Shown in pieces: positions 45,914 to 54,218 of a stretch of 64,000 bases of DNA. The DNA comes from Solirubrobacter soli DSM 22325 (GTDB taxonomy: Bacteria; Actinomycetota; Thermoleophilia; Solirubrobacterales; Solirubrobacteraceae). A program made the position numbers and the translations under genes. The notes below the pieces were generated by a model. That model was not told where the DNA came from. It saw only the letters and a list, made by a program, of their open reading frames with translations, and made no database searches. The DNA lies in contig NZ_AUIK01000036.1 in assembly GCF_000423665.1 (NCBI RefSeq), forward strand, positions 17,516 to 81,515. The letters are read 5' to 3'. The stretch's first letter is position 1. The number at the start of each line of letters is the position of its first letter.

Positions 45914-46492
45914 ATGGATCGAATCCGGGCCTCCGACAGCGAGCGCGAGCGCGTCGTGACCATTCTGCGTGAGGCTGCGATCGCGGGACGGTTGACCGTC
46001 GAGGAACTCGACTCCCGGTGTGAGCGGGCGTATGCGGCCGTGACGCGCGGCGAGCTCGCTGCCCTGCTCGAGGATCTGCCCGCCGGCGCATCGATGAAGT
46101 CGCGGTCGGCCCCGCCAGTTCCGGCGCGCGCCGTCTCAACGGCGCCGTCGGAGGACCGGTGGCCGGGGCCGTCGCCGTGGCTGGTCGGTGACCAGCGCTT
46201 CTACGTTCAGTGGCAGGGACCGGCCGATCCACGTCAAGCCGGCGCACAGATCATCGAGCACCTGGTCCCGATGTTCCTCGAGTTCGACTACGAGATCGTC
46301 GACCGATCGCCCGACACGCTGTTGCTGCGTCGCGGACTTCCCTCCGTCGCTGCCATGCAGACCACCCCAGGAGTTCTCCCGCGCGCGGAGGTCACGATCG
46401 CGATGAGCGACGCCGGCGACCACAGCGTCACCGAGATCTACGGCGTGGCCCCGCAGCCCATCCGCGAGGCGCTCGCCCGACTCGCTCGGTGA
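45914..46492 (+). CDS. DUF1707 (SHOCT-like) N-terminal domain protein
   Basis: A 192-residue protein. The first 55 residues are a DUF1707 domain: RASDSERERVVTILREAAIA, GRLTVEELDSRCERAYAAVT and RGELAALLEDLP. DUF1707 is a short actinobacterial N-terminal domain often attached to membrane or binding modules. Here a Pro/Ala linker leads to a soluble alpha/beta C-terminal region with no membrane segment (FYVQWQGPADPRQAGAQIIE). First gene of the repeat array, bounded by repeats 1 and 2. Confidence 0.8.
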   Translation: MDRIRASDSERERVVTILREAAIAGRLTVEELDSRCERAYAAVTRGELAALLEDLPAGASMKSRSAPPVPARAVSTAPSEDRWPGPSPWLVGDQRFYVQWQGPADPRQAGAQIIEHLVPMFLEFDYEIVDRSPDTLLLRRGLPSVAAMQTTPGVLPRAEVTIAMSDAGDHSVTEIYGVAPQPIREALARLAR

Positions 46493-46564
46493 CGTTTCCG
46501 GCAAGAGTGACCTTGCACGGGTGCTGCTCGAGGACGCCCCGGCGCGCTTCCCGGACGACTACGA

Positions 46565-46585
46565 CATCGAGAAGCAGCACGTCCA
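46565..46585 (+). repeat. array repeat 2 (diverged)
   Basis: CATCGAGAAGCAGCACGTCC, the least typical copy. CGTCC at 46580-46584 is matched by GGACG at 46532-46536. It lies 73 bp after the DUF1707 gene stop. Confidence 0.5.
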
Positions 46586-46600
46586 GCGGAGAACGTGACC

Positions 46601-47029
46601 TCAGTTCGGAGACACGCCGGGTCCGCGGGCGATCTCGTCGAGCGAGCGTTCGAGCTGTTCTACGCCGTGGTACGGATTCGGCCACAGCGGGTGCGGGCCT
46701 GCCAGGAGGATTTCGCGGGGCGCTGTGCCGCTGTCCCGTGGGTCGCGATCCCAGATCTTTGCTACGAACGACTCGGTCCCCGCGCTAGGAGCCCGTCCTC
46801 GTGCGAGATCCAGCAATGCGTCGACATCGTCGGTGACGACGTACAGCAGAGCCTGTTCGCCGCTGTTGGACCAGCTGATCAAGCGATGGCGGGAGGCCTC
46901 TAGCGCGTCTCGCAAGCCGTGCCAAGCATCATGGGTCGTCGGGTTGTCGTGGACGCTCCATCCCGCGTGGACGCGGAGGTCGAGGATGACCCAGGAAGCT
47001 CCGCCCGGGTTCGAAGCAGCAGACGCCAT
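46601..47029 (-). CDS. hypothetical protein
   Basis: About 142 residues from ATG 47029 (MASAASNPGGASWVILDLRV); the frame stays open to 47107 but that extension would run through repeat 3, so the shorter form is preferred. The chain is soluble and looks alpha/beta: WVILDLRVHAGWSVHDNPTT, a central LLYVVTDDVDALLDLARGRA strand-helix, and a C-terminal GVEQLERSLDEIA helix. No family recognised. Its orientation is opposite to the repeats flanking it. Confidence 0.6.
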   Translation of the reverse strand: MASAASNPGGASWVILDLRVHAGWSVHDNPTTHDAWHGLRDALEASRHRLISWSNSGEQALLYVVTDDVDALLDLARGRAPSAGTESFVAKIWDRDPRDSGTAPREILLAGPHPLWPNPYHGVEQLERSLDEIARGPGVSPN

Positions 47030-47091
47030 CGAGCCACTTGATATCACTCGTCGCACTTGCCCACCGAAAGCGTGGGCCGAAGTGCTGCAGG

Positions 47092-47112
47092 CGTCGAGAA
47101 CCGGCACTTCAC
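47092..47112 (+). repeat. array repeat 3
   Basis: CGTCGAGAACCGGCACTTCA. GCACTTC (47104-47110) is matched perfectly by GAAGTGC (47079-47085), giving a 7-bp stem across 18 bases. Confidence 0.85.
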
Positions 47113-47177
47113 GGCCTCGTCCTTCAGCCGGCGGCCTTTGGCCAATGGGCGAGGCACGGCACTACCGTCCGGAGTGC

Positions 47178-49256
47178 TCAGGGAAGGGGAATCTCGGCCT
47201 TGATGCAGGTGCCGCGCCCTGGCGGACTGACGACGTCGAGGCGGCCGTTGAGGGACTCGACACGGGCGGCCAGTCCGTGCAGGCCGGAGCCGTGGTCGGC
47301 GTTGGCGCCACCCACGCCGTCATCGCTGACGGTCACCGTGGCGCTGCTGTGCGAGCGGCTCACGCCAACGGTCGCGTGCGACGCTCGCGCGTACTTGCCC
47401 ACGTTGGTGATCGCCTCGGCGACGACGTAGTAGGCGGCCGCCTCGATGCTCGGGGCTAGGCGCTCCTCAGGCATCTCCGCGATCTCGACCGGGATGGGCG
47501 AGCGCGCGAACAGGGAGTGAAGCGCTGGTCCCAGGCCACGCTCCGTCAGGACGGCCGGGTGGATCCCCCGGGCCAGCTCGCGAAGCTCAGCGAGCCCTTG
47601 GGCAAGGTCCTCTTGCGCGGCGGACAGGACCTCGCGCGCGGCTGCCGGGTCACTCTCGAGCTTTCGCCCGACGACGCTGAGGCCGAGCGCGACGGAGACG
47701 AGCCGCTGCTGGGCGCCGTCGTGCAGGTTGCGCTCCAGTCGCCGCCGCTCGGTATCGCCGACCTCCACGACACGCGCTCGGGAAGCGGCCAGCTTCTCGT
47801 AGGCGTCCGCGTTGGCCAATGCCTGCGCGACGAGGTCGGCGAAGTCGCACAGGCGCTGCTCGAGACCCTCGCGTAGCGGCTCGTCCGTTGTCGTCGCCGC
47901 GGCGAGCACGCCCCAGAGCCTGCCGCCGACGCTGACCGGCGCCGCCACGCCGGCCCGATAGCCGACGCCTCGCACGGTGGCCGCCAGTGTCCCGTCCACC
48001 TCCTCATAGCGCTCCACCCGCTGCGCCTTGCCGCTGCGGACCACCTTCGGGACGAGGGTGTCGCCATCGAGGTTGAGCTTCGCGCCGACCGGGAAGCGCG
48101 GCGCGCCGTCCTGGCTCCACGCACCGACGACGGTCGCCGTGCCCGTGCCGTCAAGCTGCATCACGTTCGCGCCGGGGAGCCCCAGCAGTCGAGCGACCTC
48201 CTCGGTCACCCGCTCGAACACTCGCCGGGGCGACGCCTCACCGGCAACGAGCGTCGCGACCCTGCGCAGTGCCGCCTGTTCGTCGGCGAGCGCGCGCTGA
48301 GCTGTCTCGGCGTCCGCCAAGGCGCGTGCCACGCGTGCGCGCTCCGCGGTCACCGCGGCCAGGACGAGCGAGGTGATCGCCGCGGTGGCGATGAACAGCT
48401 GTGTCGCGAGCAGGCTGTCAGTGAGCGAGTCGCGGACGAACGGCCCGTCGCTGTGCGCGGTGTTCCAGACCGTGATCGAGCACACGACCAGAATCGCCGC
48501 GGCGGCGCCGCGCGGACCGAAGCGCAGGGCGGCCCACAGCAGCACCGGGAAGACGATGTAGGGCACCTCGCGCTGCGGCGCCAACTCGGCCAGCACCACC
48601 AGCGCCACGATGACGAGCGCCCCCTCGGTGAGGTCGCGCCGGCGAATCCCTTCCCTGCCCGTCGCGATCCAGGTGAGCAGGGCGGGTGCCACGACCAGTA
48701 CGCCCGATGCGTCTCCGAGTATCCAGGTCCGCGTGACCCGCCACAGCTCTCCCGCCGTGATGACACCGCCGATGCGCAGCGCCAGCGGTCCCACCGCACC
48801 ACTGATGACCGCCGCCAGCACGGCACATGCGACCAGGGCGACCACGTCGACGACGCGGTCGAGCTCTCCGCGTCCCACGGTCAGGCGACGCAACACCAGC
48901 GCCGCCACCACGAGCGCCACCGTGTTCCCGACCGTCTGCGCGACCACGGTCGCCAACGGGGTCGAGAAATCGCCCAGCAGGAGATCGCCGATCACGATGC
49001 CGGGCCACAGCCGGACCCCGTACAGAAACAACAACGCCAACCCCACTCCGGCGGGCGGCCAGAGAGCCGCGACCGCGCCGTCGAGATAGGCGAGCTCCAG
49101 CCCGATCCTCCCGGCGACGTAGTACGCCACGGCGACGAGACCGACTCCGGTCGCGTAGAGCGCGAGACTGCCGCGCCGTGTCCGGTGGAGCTGCGCGATC
49201 CGTCTGGGCGGGTCGAGCCAGCTGTGCACCGCACCGCTGACTGGCGTTGCGTCCAT
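47178..49256 (-). CDS. orphan MASE1-GAF sensor histidine kinase
   Basis: A 692-residue kinase. An eight-helix MASE1 sensor fills the first 310 residues (YVAGRIGLELAYLDGAVAAL, WPPAGVGLALLFLYGVRLWP). A GAF domain follows (about 325-480, LLGLPGANVMQLDGTGTATV). The NarL-partner-type HisKA_3 domain has its His in RRRLERNLHDGAQQRLVSVA, and the ATPase domain ends SGLHGLAARVESLNGRL. No response regulator is adjacent. At 2.1 kb it is the longest gene in the array and lies in the longest inter-repeat interval, on the minus strand. Confidence 0.9.
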   Translation of the reverse strand: MDATPVSGAVHSWLDPPRRIAQLHRTRRGSLALYATGVGLVAVAYYVAGRIGLELAYLDGAVAALWPPAGVGLALLFLYGVRLWPGIVIGDLLLGDFSTPLATVVAQTVGNTVALVVAALVLRRLTVGRGELDRVVDVVALVACAVLAAVISGAVGPLALRIGGVITAGELWRVTRTWILGDASGVLVVAPALLTWIATGREGIRRRDLTEGALVIVALVVLAELAPQREVPYIVFPVLLWAALRFGPRGAAAAILVVCSITVWNTAHSDGPFVRDSLTDSLLATQLFIATAAITSLVLAAVTAERARVARALADAETAQRALADEQAALRRVATLVAGEASPRRVFERVTEEVARLLGLPGANVMQLDGTGTATVVGAWSQDGAPRFPVGAKLNLDGDTLVPKVVRSGKAQRVERYEEVDGTLAATVRGVGYRAGVAAPVSVGGRLWGVLAAATTTDEPLREGLEQRLCDFADLVAQALANADAYEKLAASRARVVEVGDTERRRLERNLHDGAQQRLVSVALGLSVVGRKLESDPAAAREVLSAAQEDLAQGLAELRELARGIHPAVLTERGLGPALHSLFARSPIPVEIAEMPEERLAPSIEAAAYYVVAEAITNVGKYARASHATVGVSRSHSSATVTVSDDGVGGANADHGSGLHGLAARVESLNGRLDVVSPPGRGTCIKAEIPLP

Positions 49257-49407
49257 GACCTCGAGCCGAGTCTAACCCTGTCGGGGAGGTCACGGTCAGA
49301 AACCCGAGCACGGACTGGGCGTTTGGCGACACGCTGCCGGCGCCGGCGGCTGCTCCCGTTGCTCGGAATCGTGACCGACGGCGACGGTAGTGGTTGACTC
49401 GGAGCGA

Positions 49408-49833
49408 ATGGATCCGCTGGACTGGATGTGCGAGCAGGGCATCGTGTTGCAGTCCGCTCGAGGGCCTCTGCCGAATTTGGCCGAGCACATCGCGGGCGAG
49501 CCGATCTCAGGAAGTTGGTGGGGCCACTCGTCAGGCCATGAGATCTTCGCCGTGCTCACCCGCCTTCTCGACTCTTCCGACGTGATCGCGACGCGCCTGG
49601 TCAACGGAAAGATCACGTTGATCCACCGCCGCCTCTGGCCGGCCCTCGTGCGTGTCGCCGACCGCTTTTCGTCTGAGCGTCTCGCCGCCGTCGACGAAGT
49701 GCACACGCCGTCGGGTGCTCACCGGACGATCGAGATTCCCTTCCCCGAGTGGGTTCCGGCGGAAGACCTTCACGCCGCCGCGCTGCTCTCCGTCGATGAG
49801 GCGCTCGCGCAGTTGCCCGCTTGCCTGCGCTGA
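49408..49833 (+). CDS. conserved hypothetical protein
   Basis: About 141 residues from ATG 49408, which has GGAG 3 bp upstream; GTG 49390 would add six residues. The chain contains MDPLDWMCEQGIVLQSARGP, EPISGSWWGHSSGHEIF, GKITLIHRRLWPALVRVADR and GAHRTIEIPFPEWVP, which together look like a family I have seen in actinobacteria without a named function. No membrane segment. It shares the interval between repeats 3 and 4 with the kinase, so a repeat may have been lost between them. Confidence 0.7.
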   Translation: MDPLDWMCEQGIVLQSARGPLPNLAEHIAGEPISGSWWGHSSGHEIFAVLTRLLDSSDVIATRLVNGKITLIHRRLWPALVRVADRFSSERLAAVDEVHTPSGAHRTIEIPFPEWVPAEDLHAAALLSVDEALAQLPACLR

Positions 49834-50033
49834 CGATCGAGCGTCTTCGTTGTCATACGGAGTCCAATCGGTATTTGGCACGGTTGGCGCCGATGCGGGG
49901 ACGTGATCTGGTCTCGTCATGCATCGCGGCACGCTCGGGCGAGACATGCGCTCCGGGTCGCGGGCCGCGCCGGCCGGGCCTCGCTGCGCGCGCCACGGGA
50001 TCGCCCGCATGCAGGACCGCAGCATGTCGCAAA

Positions 50034-50054
50034 CGTCGAAACAAGAGACTCTCG
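50034..50054 (+). repeat. array repeat 4
   Basis: CGTCGAAACAAGAGACTCTC. Both ends match the consensus and the centre is diverged. I do not find a convincing upstream pairing arm. Confidence 0.6.
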
Positions 50055-50128
50055 TCTCCCACCATCCGTCAGGCCCGTTTCCCGGCGAGAGCGGCAGAAG
50101 GTCAAAGCGACGGACTCTGGAGCTCGCT

Positions 50129-50331
50129 TCACCTGCCCTTGGCCACCGCGCGAGTCATCGCTGCGATGCCGAACTCGGTGGCCTCGTGCACCTTGGCACA
50201 CGTCTACACGAGTGCGCCTGACTCGGCCGGGACGCGCGTCGGCTCGGTCGATTCGATCGAGATTGCCGCATCGCTCGCGACCAGGCGCGAGGTGATGCCA
50301 ACGCCAATCGCGGAACCTTGAACGATGATGG
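50129..50331 (-). pseudogene. possible cassette-gene remnant
   Basis: In one minus-strand frame, GVGITSRLVASDAAISIEST...VPAESGALV ends at an amber stop and then continues TCAKVHEATEFGIAAMTRAV to a TGA at 50129. The second piece looks like genuine protein. No start codon is visible upstream. It may be a decayed gene; the evidence is composition only. Confidence 0.25.
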
Positions 50332-50344
50332 GCGTTGACGCAGC

Positions 50345-51034
50345 ATGCGCCCCCTCTTCGCGGTCTGTCTGCTCCTGCTTGGGTTGTGTGCTCCCGCCGC
50401 GGCCGACGCCCGGCCGTGTGCGATGCCGGCCGGGGCGCGCTTGCTCGGCCACAGCCGCAACGCTGTCGTGTGGAAGGTCGGCGACGACGACCACTGGAAT
50501 GCGGTGGTCTGCGTCAGCGGAAAGCGGTCGAGCATCGAGTGGGGCGACTGGCAGGGAGGCGATTTCAGACTCTCGCGCCTGCGGTTTGCCGGGCATTGGC
50601 TGGCCTACGTCAACTCGTATAGCGTCGGCCACTACGGCGATGGGGGTGTGCGGCTCTCAGTTGTGGACCTTCGCAAACGTGTGCGGACCTCGGACCTCTA
50701 TTTGATGTCGCAGGCGATGGGAGACAGCCGACCGCGCATGACGGTGACGTCATTGGTGCTCACCAGAGAGGGCGCGATCGGTTGGCGCTTCTCGGGCAAC
50801 GTCGACCCTGCCCGCAACCTCGTGGAGTTCCACGACGGGGTCGGCGTGCTCGATCGTGCCAGAGCGCGGATCGTCGCTACGGCGGCGCCTGGCGAGATCA
50901 CCGCGTTCCGGCTACGCGAATCCACGGTGACGTGGACCAGCGGCGGAGTTGCCGGCAGCGCCGTAATGAGCGGCGCCGCTCGCTGCCCGCTCCAGAACGA
51001 CTTCGACTGCTGGCCGGCCAAACTCAGCAGTTGA
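50345..51034 (+). CDS. secreted hypothetical protein
   Basis: A 229-residue exported protein with signal peptide MRPLFAVCLLLLGLCAPAAA and likely cleavage at ADA. The mature part is beta-rich with alternating aromatic residues (HWLAYVNSYSVGHYGDGGVR) and two cysteines near each end (RPCAM, VVCVSG; ARCPLQNDFDC) that may pair. Looks like a beta-propeller fragment or lectin-like sandwich, but no family is recognised. No ribosome-binding site before the ATG. The next repeat begins 58 bp after its stop. Confidence 0.7.
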   Translation: MRPLFAVCLLLLGLCAPAAADARPCAMPAGARLLGHSRNAVVWKVGDDDHWNAVVCVSGKRSSIEWGDWQGGDFRLSRLRFAGHWLAYVNSYSVGHYGDGGVRLSVVDLRKRVRTSDLYLMSQAMGDSRPRMTVTSLVLTREGAIGWRFSGNVDPARNLVEFHDGVGVLDRARARIVATAAPGEITAFRLRESTVTWTSGGVAGSAVMSGAARCPLQNDFDCWPAKLSS

Positions 51035-51092
51035 CCAGACGGTTCCTCGTCCCACGTCTCGGTGCGCACGACGATCGAAGCAGAGTGCCGCT

Positions 51093-51113
51093 CGCCGAGA
51101 AGAAGCACTCCGG
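51093..51113 (+). repeat. array repeat 5
   Basis: CGCCGAGAAGAAGCACTCCG. GCACTC (51105-51110) is matched by GAGTGC (51083-51088), a 6-bp stem across 16 bases. Confidence 0.85.
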
Positions 51114-51165
51114 CGCTCAGAGCGTTCGACCAACATGCGTGAGCGCGAGTGATGAGAATCCGGCG

Positions 51166-52002
51166 ATGGACATTGACGGGTTTTGGGCGCTGGTCGAGTG
51201 CTCCCGCCGTGCGCACCCGCGAGACGAGGACGCGCAGACTGCGTGCCTTTGCGACTTGGTGTCAGAGCTCAAGCCGGACGAGGTTCTGACGTTCGCGGCG
51301 ATCTTCTACGCCATGACGACGCGAGCGACCCGCTGGGAGATCTGGGGTGCCGGCTACACGCTCGACGGCGGGATGAGCAACGATTCCTTCAGGGATTTCA
51401 TCAGTTGGCTGATCAGCCGCGGCCGTGACGCCTACGAGAACGCGCTCGCCGACCCAGACTCCCTGGCCGATGTGCCCGGCATCGAACTCGACGATTACCA
51501 CTCAGCTGAATGGTTCGGCGCAACGCCCTGCATCGTCCTGAAGAGGGCGTTCGGGGAGTCGCTGTCGACCGAGGAACGAGGCAAGCTGCGCGACTTGAAA
51601 TGTTCGTATCTGAGTCCGGAGGAGCGCGAGTTCAACGAGCTATCGCCAGGCGGTGAGCGCTGGGATGAAGCCGATGTTGGCGCCACCTACCCTCGGTTGG
51701 CTCGCGTGTTTGATCAGCGAACGCCATCACCGCCACCGCTGGCCAGCCGAGCGGACTCGCCGACGTTCTTCTGCATGTCCGATGATGACTCTGATGGGTT
51801 TACCGTCTACGTGAACTGGAATCCCGGCGCGGTTGTGTGGCGCGACGGCGACACGTGGTCGCTTAGAGACGTCGGCGGACTGAGCTTCGATCCGGTGGTG
51901 CTTCCCAGCGAACTGGACGAAGCCGCGGTCTATGCCCACGTTCTCGAGCTGCTCAGCCGGTGGATCGATGAGCATCGCCCCGATCTCCACGGCACCCCCT
52001 GA
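51166..52002 (+). CDS. DUF4240 protein
   Basis: About 278 residues from ATG 51166 (MDIDGFWALVECSRRA). The N-terminal 130 residues match DUF4240: FWALVE at the start, a central YAMTTRATRWEIWGAGYTLD, GGMSNDSFRDFISWLISRGR, and a polar EWFGATPC. The C-terminal half contains a second, unrecognised domain (FTVYVNWNPGAVVWRDGDTW). DUF4240 proteins are of unknown biochemical role and often sit in variable regions beside toxins or immunity genes. Flanked by repeats 5 and 6. Confidence 0.8.
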   Translation: MDIDGFWALVECSRRAHPRDEDAQTACLCDLVSELKPDEVLTFAAIFYAMTTRATRWEIWGAGYTLDGGMSNDSFRDFISWLISRGRDAYENALADPDSLADVPGIELDDYHSAEWFGATPCIVLKRAFGESLSTEERGKLRDLKCSYLSPEEREFNELSPGGERWDEADVGATYPRLARVFDQRTPSPPPLASRADSPTFFCMSDDDSDGFTVYVNWNPGAVVWRDGDTWSLRDVGGLSFDPVVLPSELDEAAVYAHVLELLSRWIDEHRPDLHGTP

Positions 52003-52321
52003 CGTTTCTGCGACTGCATCATCGAGAACAGCGCGCGGCGTCAGCCGCCTCCACTTCAATCCATCGTCTCAGTCCCATCACGGCATATGCGACGGCCAAG
52101 CATGCTGACTTCGTCGAGAAGGAGCACTTCGGACCCTCGCCTCGTCTCACCAAAGTTGTGCCTGGAGGTCTCGACGGCCCCACTGGATTGAGACGGTGCG
52201 TCGGCCTGGAGCGTCAGCGAAAGGGTCGCCGGTTTCGCCGCCGGCGCCCGCGTCCCCGGCCGTTCGTCGAGGCGCGCGTAGGTTGAGTGGAAATCGTCGA
52301 AGGTGTAGGCATACTGCGGCG
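52003..52321. other. gene-poor stretch with repeat 6
   Basis: This 319-bp stretch holds repeat 6 at 52112. A minus-strand frame (YAYTFDDFHSTYARLDERPG) is open across it but also runs into the neighbouring gene and the repeat and has no start, so it is not annotated. Confidence 0.5.
52112..52132 (+). repeat. array repeat 6
   Basis: CGTCGAGAAGGAGCACTTCG, nearly consensus. AGCA (52123-52126) pairs with TGCT (52103-52106), and CTTCGG (52127-52132) with CCAAG (52096-52100) with a bulge, as in structured recombination sites. Confidence 0.85.
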
Positions 52322-52720
52322 ATGCACCCCCGCCTTCGCACGCGGCTCTCGCTCGCCGCGCTCGCCCTGTCGTGCTTCGCACCGTGGGCTTCGGCGACGA
52401 CGTTCGCGCAGCAGACGCTGACGCTCGGGGCGTTGAACGAGACCATGTACGGGGCCCGGTACCTGCTCGTGCTGGTCGCCGGCGCCGGACTCGGATTGGC
52501 CGTGAGAAACGCGGCGCTGACGATGACATGCGGACTGCTGGCCCTCCTGCTGTCGCTGTACATGGCCTACGAAGCTCCGGGCACGATGCTGCAGTTCGGA
52601 CACGAGGCCCACCTGACGTGGGGCGCCTACCTCGCGGTCGCCAGCTCGCTTGCGTTCGTGCTGTTCATTCGTCGCGACCAGGTCGCTTACGTGAGCGCCG
52701 TTGGCGTCATCGATCGCTGA
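52322..52720 (+). CDS. small integral membrane protein
   Basis: A 132-residue membrane protein from ATG 52322 with four hydrophobic segments: LSLAALALSCFAPWASA, a second beginning ARYLLVLVAGAGLGLAV, a third in LTMTCGLLALLLSLYMAY, and LAVASSLAFVLFI. The first may act as signal anchor. A short extracellular loop contains TTFAQQTLTLGALNETMYG. No ribosome-binding site is visible. No family recognised. Confidence 0.65.
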   Translation: MHPRLRTRLSLAALALSCFAPWASATTFAQQTLTLGALNETMYGARYLLVLVAGAGLGLAVRNAALTMTCGLLALLLSLYMAYEAPGTMLQFGHEAHLTWGAYLAVASSLAFVLFIRRDQVAYVSAVGVIDR

Positions 52721-52951
52721 ATGAGACGAAGTCGCTCGTCGGCTGGCTCGGGAGATGGCTAGCCCCGATAGCCGGGCGCTGTGCTCCATCCGTCGGGGGC
52801 TGTCGCATAGGTCTCGACGGCGATCGGCGGACCCGTTTCGCTGCGACCGATCTGCCTCGCGGCGTCGTCGTAGGCCCTTAGAAACGTCCTTGTGGACGTC
52901 GGCGATTCGGACGTACGCGCCAAAGAAGCGGCACACTCGAGATTCCGGTCA
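52721..52951. other. stretch without a clear gene
   Basis: A minus-strand frame ending at 52759 contains FLRAYDDAARQIGRSETGPP and ends DGWSTAPGYRG, which looks protein-like, but its upstream part runs out of phase with the small gene at 52952 and has no start. It may be the C-terminal fragment of a lost gene. Confidence 0.35.
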
Positions 52952-53128
52952 TCACGTTCGCTGACGGCGGCGTTGCCGTCCCTCGTCCGTCGAGACCACT
53001 CGAGCGAGCCCGCGCAGCGTGAGCGCGTACACGGCGGCGATCGCGGCCAGGAGATGGCCATAACTGAATGCGACCAACAGCATCGTGGTGGCCGCGATGG
53101 CGCCGAGGTAGAGCAGATCGCGTCGCAC
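52952..53128 (-). CDS. 58-residue membrane protein
   Basis: Starts GTG 53128 and reads VRRDLLYLGAIAATTMLLVA, then a second hydrophobic stretch (HLLAAIAAVYALTLRGLA), and ends in a basic tail GRQRRRQRT before TGA. Two membrane helices with a positively charged C-terminus make it a credible small protein. Third-position GC is high in this frame. No strong ribosome-binding site. It lies inside an array interval on the strand opposite to the repeats. Confidence 0.5.
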   Translation of the reverse strand: MRRDLLYLGAIAATTMLLVAFSYGHLLAAIAAVYALTLRGLARVVSTDEGRQRRRQRT

Positions 53129-53302
53129 GCCGCCACCGTGAGCCGCTCATTGGATGGCGTCGCGAAGGTTTGGTGGAGATCACGTGCAGCGAGCCGAGTA
53201 CGTTCGGGGTTCGCGACTCTCGACCGTGGTCGGCCTGCGAATGTGGATCGGATAGTCGTCGAGCGGTCGGGTTAGTGAGATCGAGGCGGCTAAGTTCAGT
53301 AG

Positions 53303-53686
53303 ATGCCGAACATCGGTCCCTTCGAGTTGCTGTTCATCGTGCTGCTGCTTACCGGGGCCGGCCTCGTGGCATTCCTGGCCACGCGCTCGAATCGCCCCGC
53401 GCGCGAACCGCAGGCGCGCGACTACTACGAACCGGCAAGCGCACAGCAGGAACGGGAGTACTACGCCCACTCGGTTGACCCCATGTCGTGTCCGCGCTGC
53501 AACACCGAGCTCGCGTACGTCGGCACCAAGAAGTTTCACGAGGGCACGCGCGCGTGGGGGTTCGCGCTCGGGGATCTCGGTGAACTCTTCGTCAATCGCG
53601 AAAGCTTCGACGTCTACCTTTGCGGGCGCTGCGGGCGCGTTGAATTGTTCGTCGACGGTATCGGCGAAGAGTTCCGCCCGCACTGA
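53303..53686 (+). CDS. membrane-anchored zinc-ribbon protein
   Basis: A 127-residue protein. An N-terminal helix (FELLFIVLLLTGAGLVAFLA) anchors it to the membrane. After an acidic, Tyr/Gln-rich linker, a C-terminal zinc ribbon is formed by CPRCNTELAYVG and YLCGRCGRVELF, two CxxC knuckles about 45 residues apart. Such proteins are common but undefined. The repeat begins 47 bp after its stop, the standard gene-then-repeat arrangement of the array. Confidence 0.75.
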   Translation: MPNIGPFELLFIVLLLTGAGLVAFLATRSNRPAREPQARDYYEPASAQQEREYYAHSVDPMSCPRCNTELAYVGTKKFHEGTRAWGFALGDLGELFVNRESFDVYLCGRCGRVELFVDGIGEEFRPH

Positions 53687-53732
53687 CGTGCCTCAGCGGC
53701 GGCACGAGGCGCCGCACTCGGAATACTGAGAG

Positions 53733-53753
53733 CGTCGAAAAGGAGCACTCGAG
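53733..53753 (+). repeat. array repeat 7
   Basis: CGTCGAAAAGGAGCACTCGA, a near-exact consensus copy. TCGA occurs at both ends of the motif. A 4-bp arm CTCG (53717-53720) can pair with CGAG (53750-53753). Confidence 0.85.
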
Positions 53754-53789
53754 AGTACATCGCGGTCAGCAGCGCTTGAAACCGCTGGC

Positions 53790-53984
53790 TCAATCAGGCA
53801 GCCAGCGCGTTCCGTTCTCGTCGGGCGCCCCCGGGGCAGCGGCGTCGGCGGCCTCGAGTGTTTCCTTCCAATTGGCGACGATTGTGCCTGCCCAGCCGAC
53901 TCGCGAGCCGCGGTCGTACGTGTCCGGCGGCACGGCTTCAACGCGATACGCGACCCGCCCGCCGGGGAATCGCTCTGCAGTCAT
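53790..53984 (-). CDS. small hypothetical protein
   Basis: A 64-residue soluble protein from ATG 53984 (MTAERFPGGRVAYRVEAVPP...NGTRWLPD). ATG overlaps the TGA of a preceding minus-strand frame (ATGA), which ends RLDGIDLVFE and has no proper start (its only candidate is GTG 54079). The upstream piece may be the remnant of a partner gene cut by the array boundary at 54191. No family recognised. Confidence 0.5.
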   Translation of the reverse strand: MTAERFPGGRVAYRVEAVPPDTYDRGSRVGWAGTIVANWKETLEAADAAAPGAPDENGTRWLPD

Positions 53985-54190
53985 TCGAATACGAGATCGA
54001 TTCCGTCGAGCCGGACCTCGCAATCAGCCGCGCCGTCGGGCGGATAACGCTCAACCTGTTCGATGGCGGCGACCAACACGTCGCGCGCGAACGCGTCGTC
54101 CTCTTCAGAGCTCGCGGTCGTCGGGCCACCCTAGTTGTCAGGAGGCCGGCACTGCAAGACGCGATGCCGTGCAAGTGGAAGGGTTCGAAT

Positions 54191-54211
54191 CGTCGACAAG
54201 CGGCACAATCG
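54191..54211 (+). repeat. array repeat 8
   Basis: CGTCGACAAGCGGCACAATC. GCAC (54203-54206) pairs with GTGC (54169-54172) and ATCGC (54208-54212) with GCGAT (54161-54165), two stacked stems separated by small bulges. Confidence 0.75.
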
Positions 54212-54218
54212 CGATGCT

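Larger units (their letters stand above)
49834..50344. other. gene-poor stretch with repeat 4
   Basis: This 511-bp stretch holds repeat 4 at 50034 and, on the minus strand at 50129-50331, a possible gene remnant. Nothing else coding is convincing between 49834 and 50128; the open frames there use atypical codons and have no start signals. Confidence 0.5.

Noticed and set aside
49293..49313. Degenerate repeat between the kinase and the gene at 49408
   Set aside because: GTCAGAAACCCGAGCACGG resembles the motif only loosely; too weak to count.
52153..52325. Minus-strand gene reading YAYTFDDFHSTYARLDERPG
   Set aside because: No start; continues through the repeat and into the oppositely oriented membrane-protein gene.
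54182..54191. tRNA T-loop (GGTTCGAATC)
   Set aside because: The flanking bases do not form a T-stem and no acceptor or anticodon arm is present.
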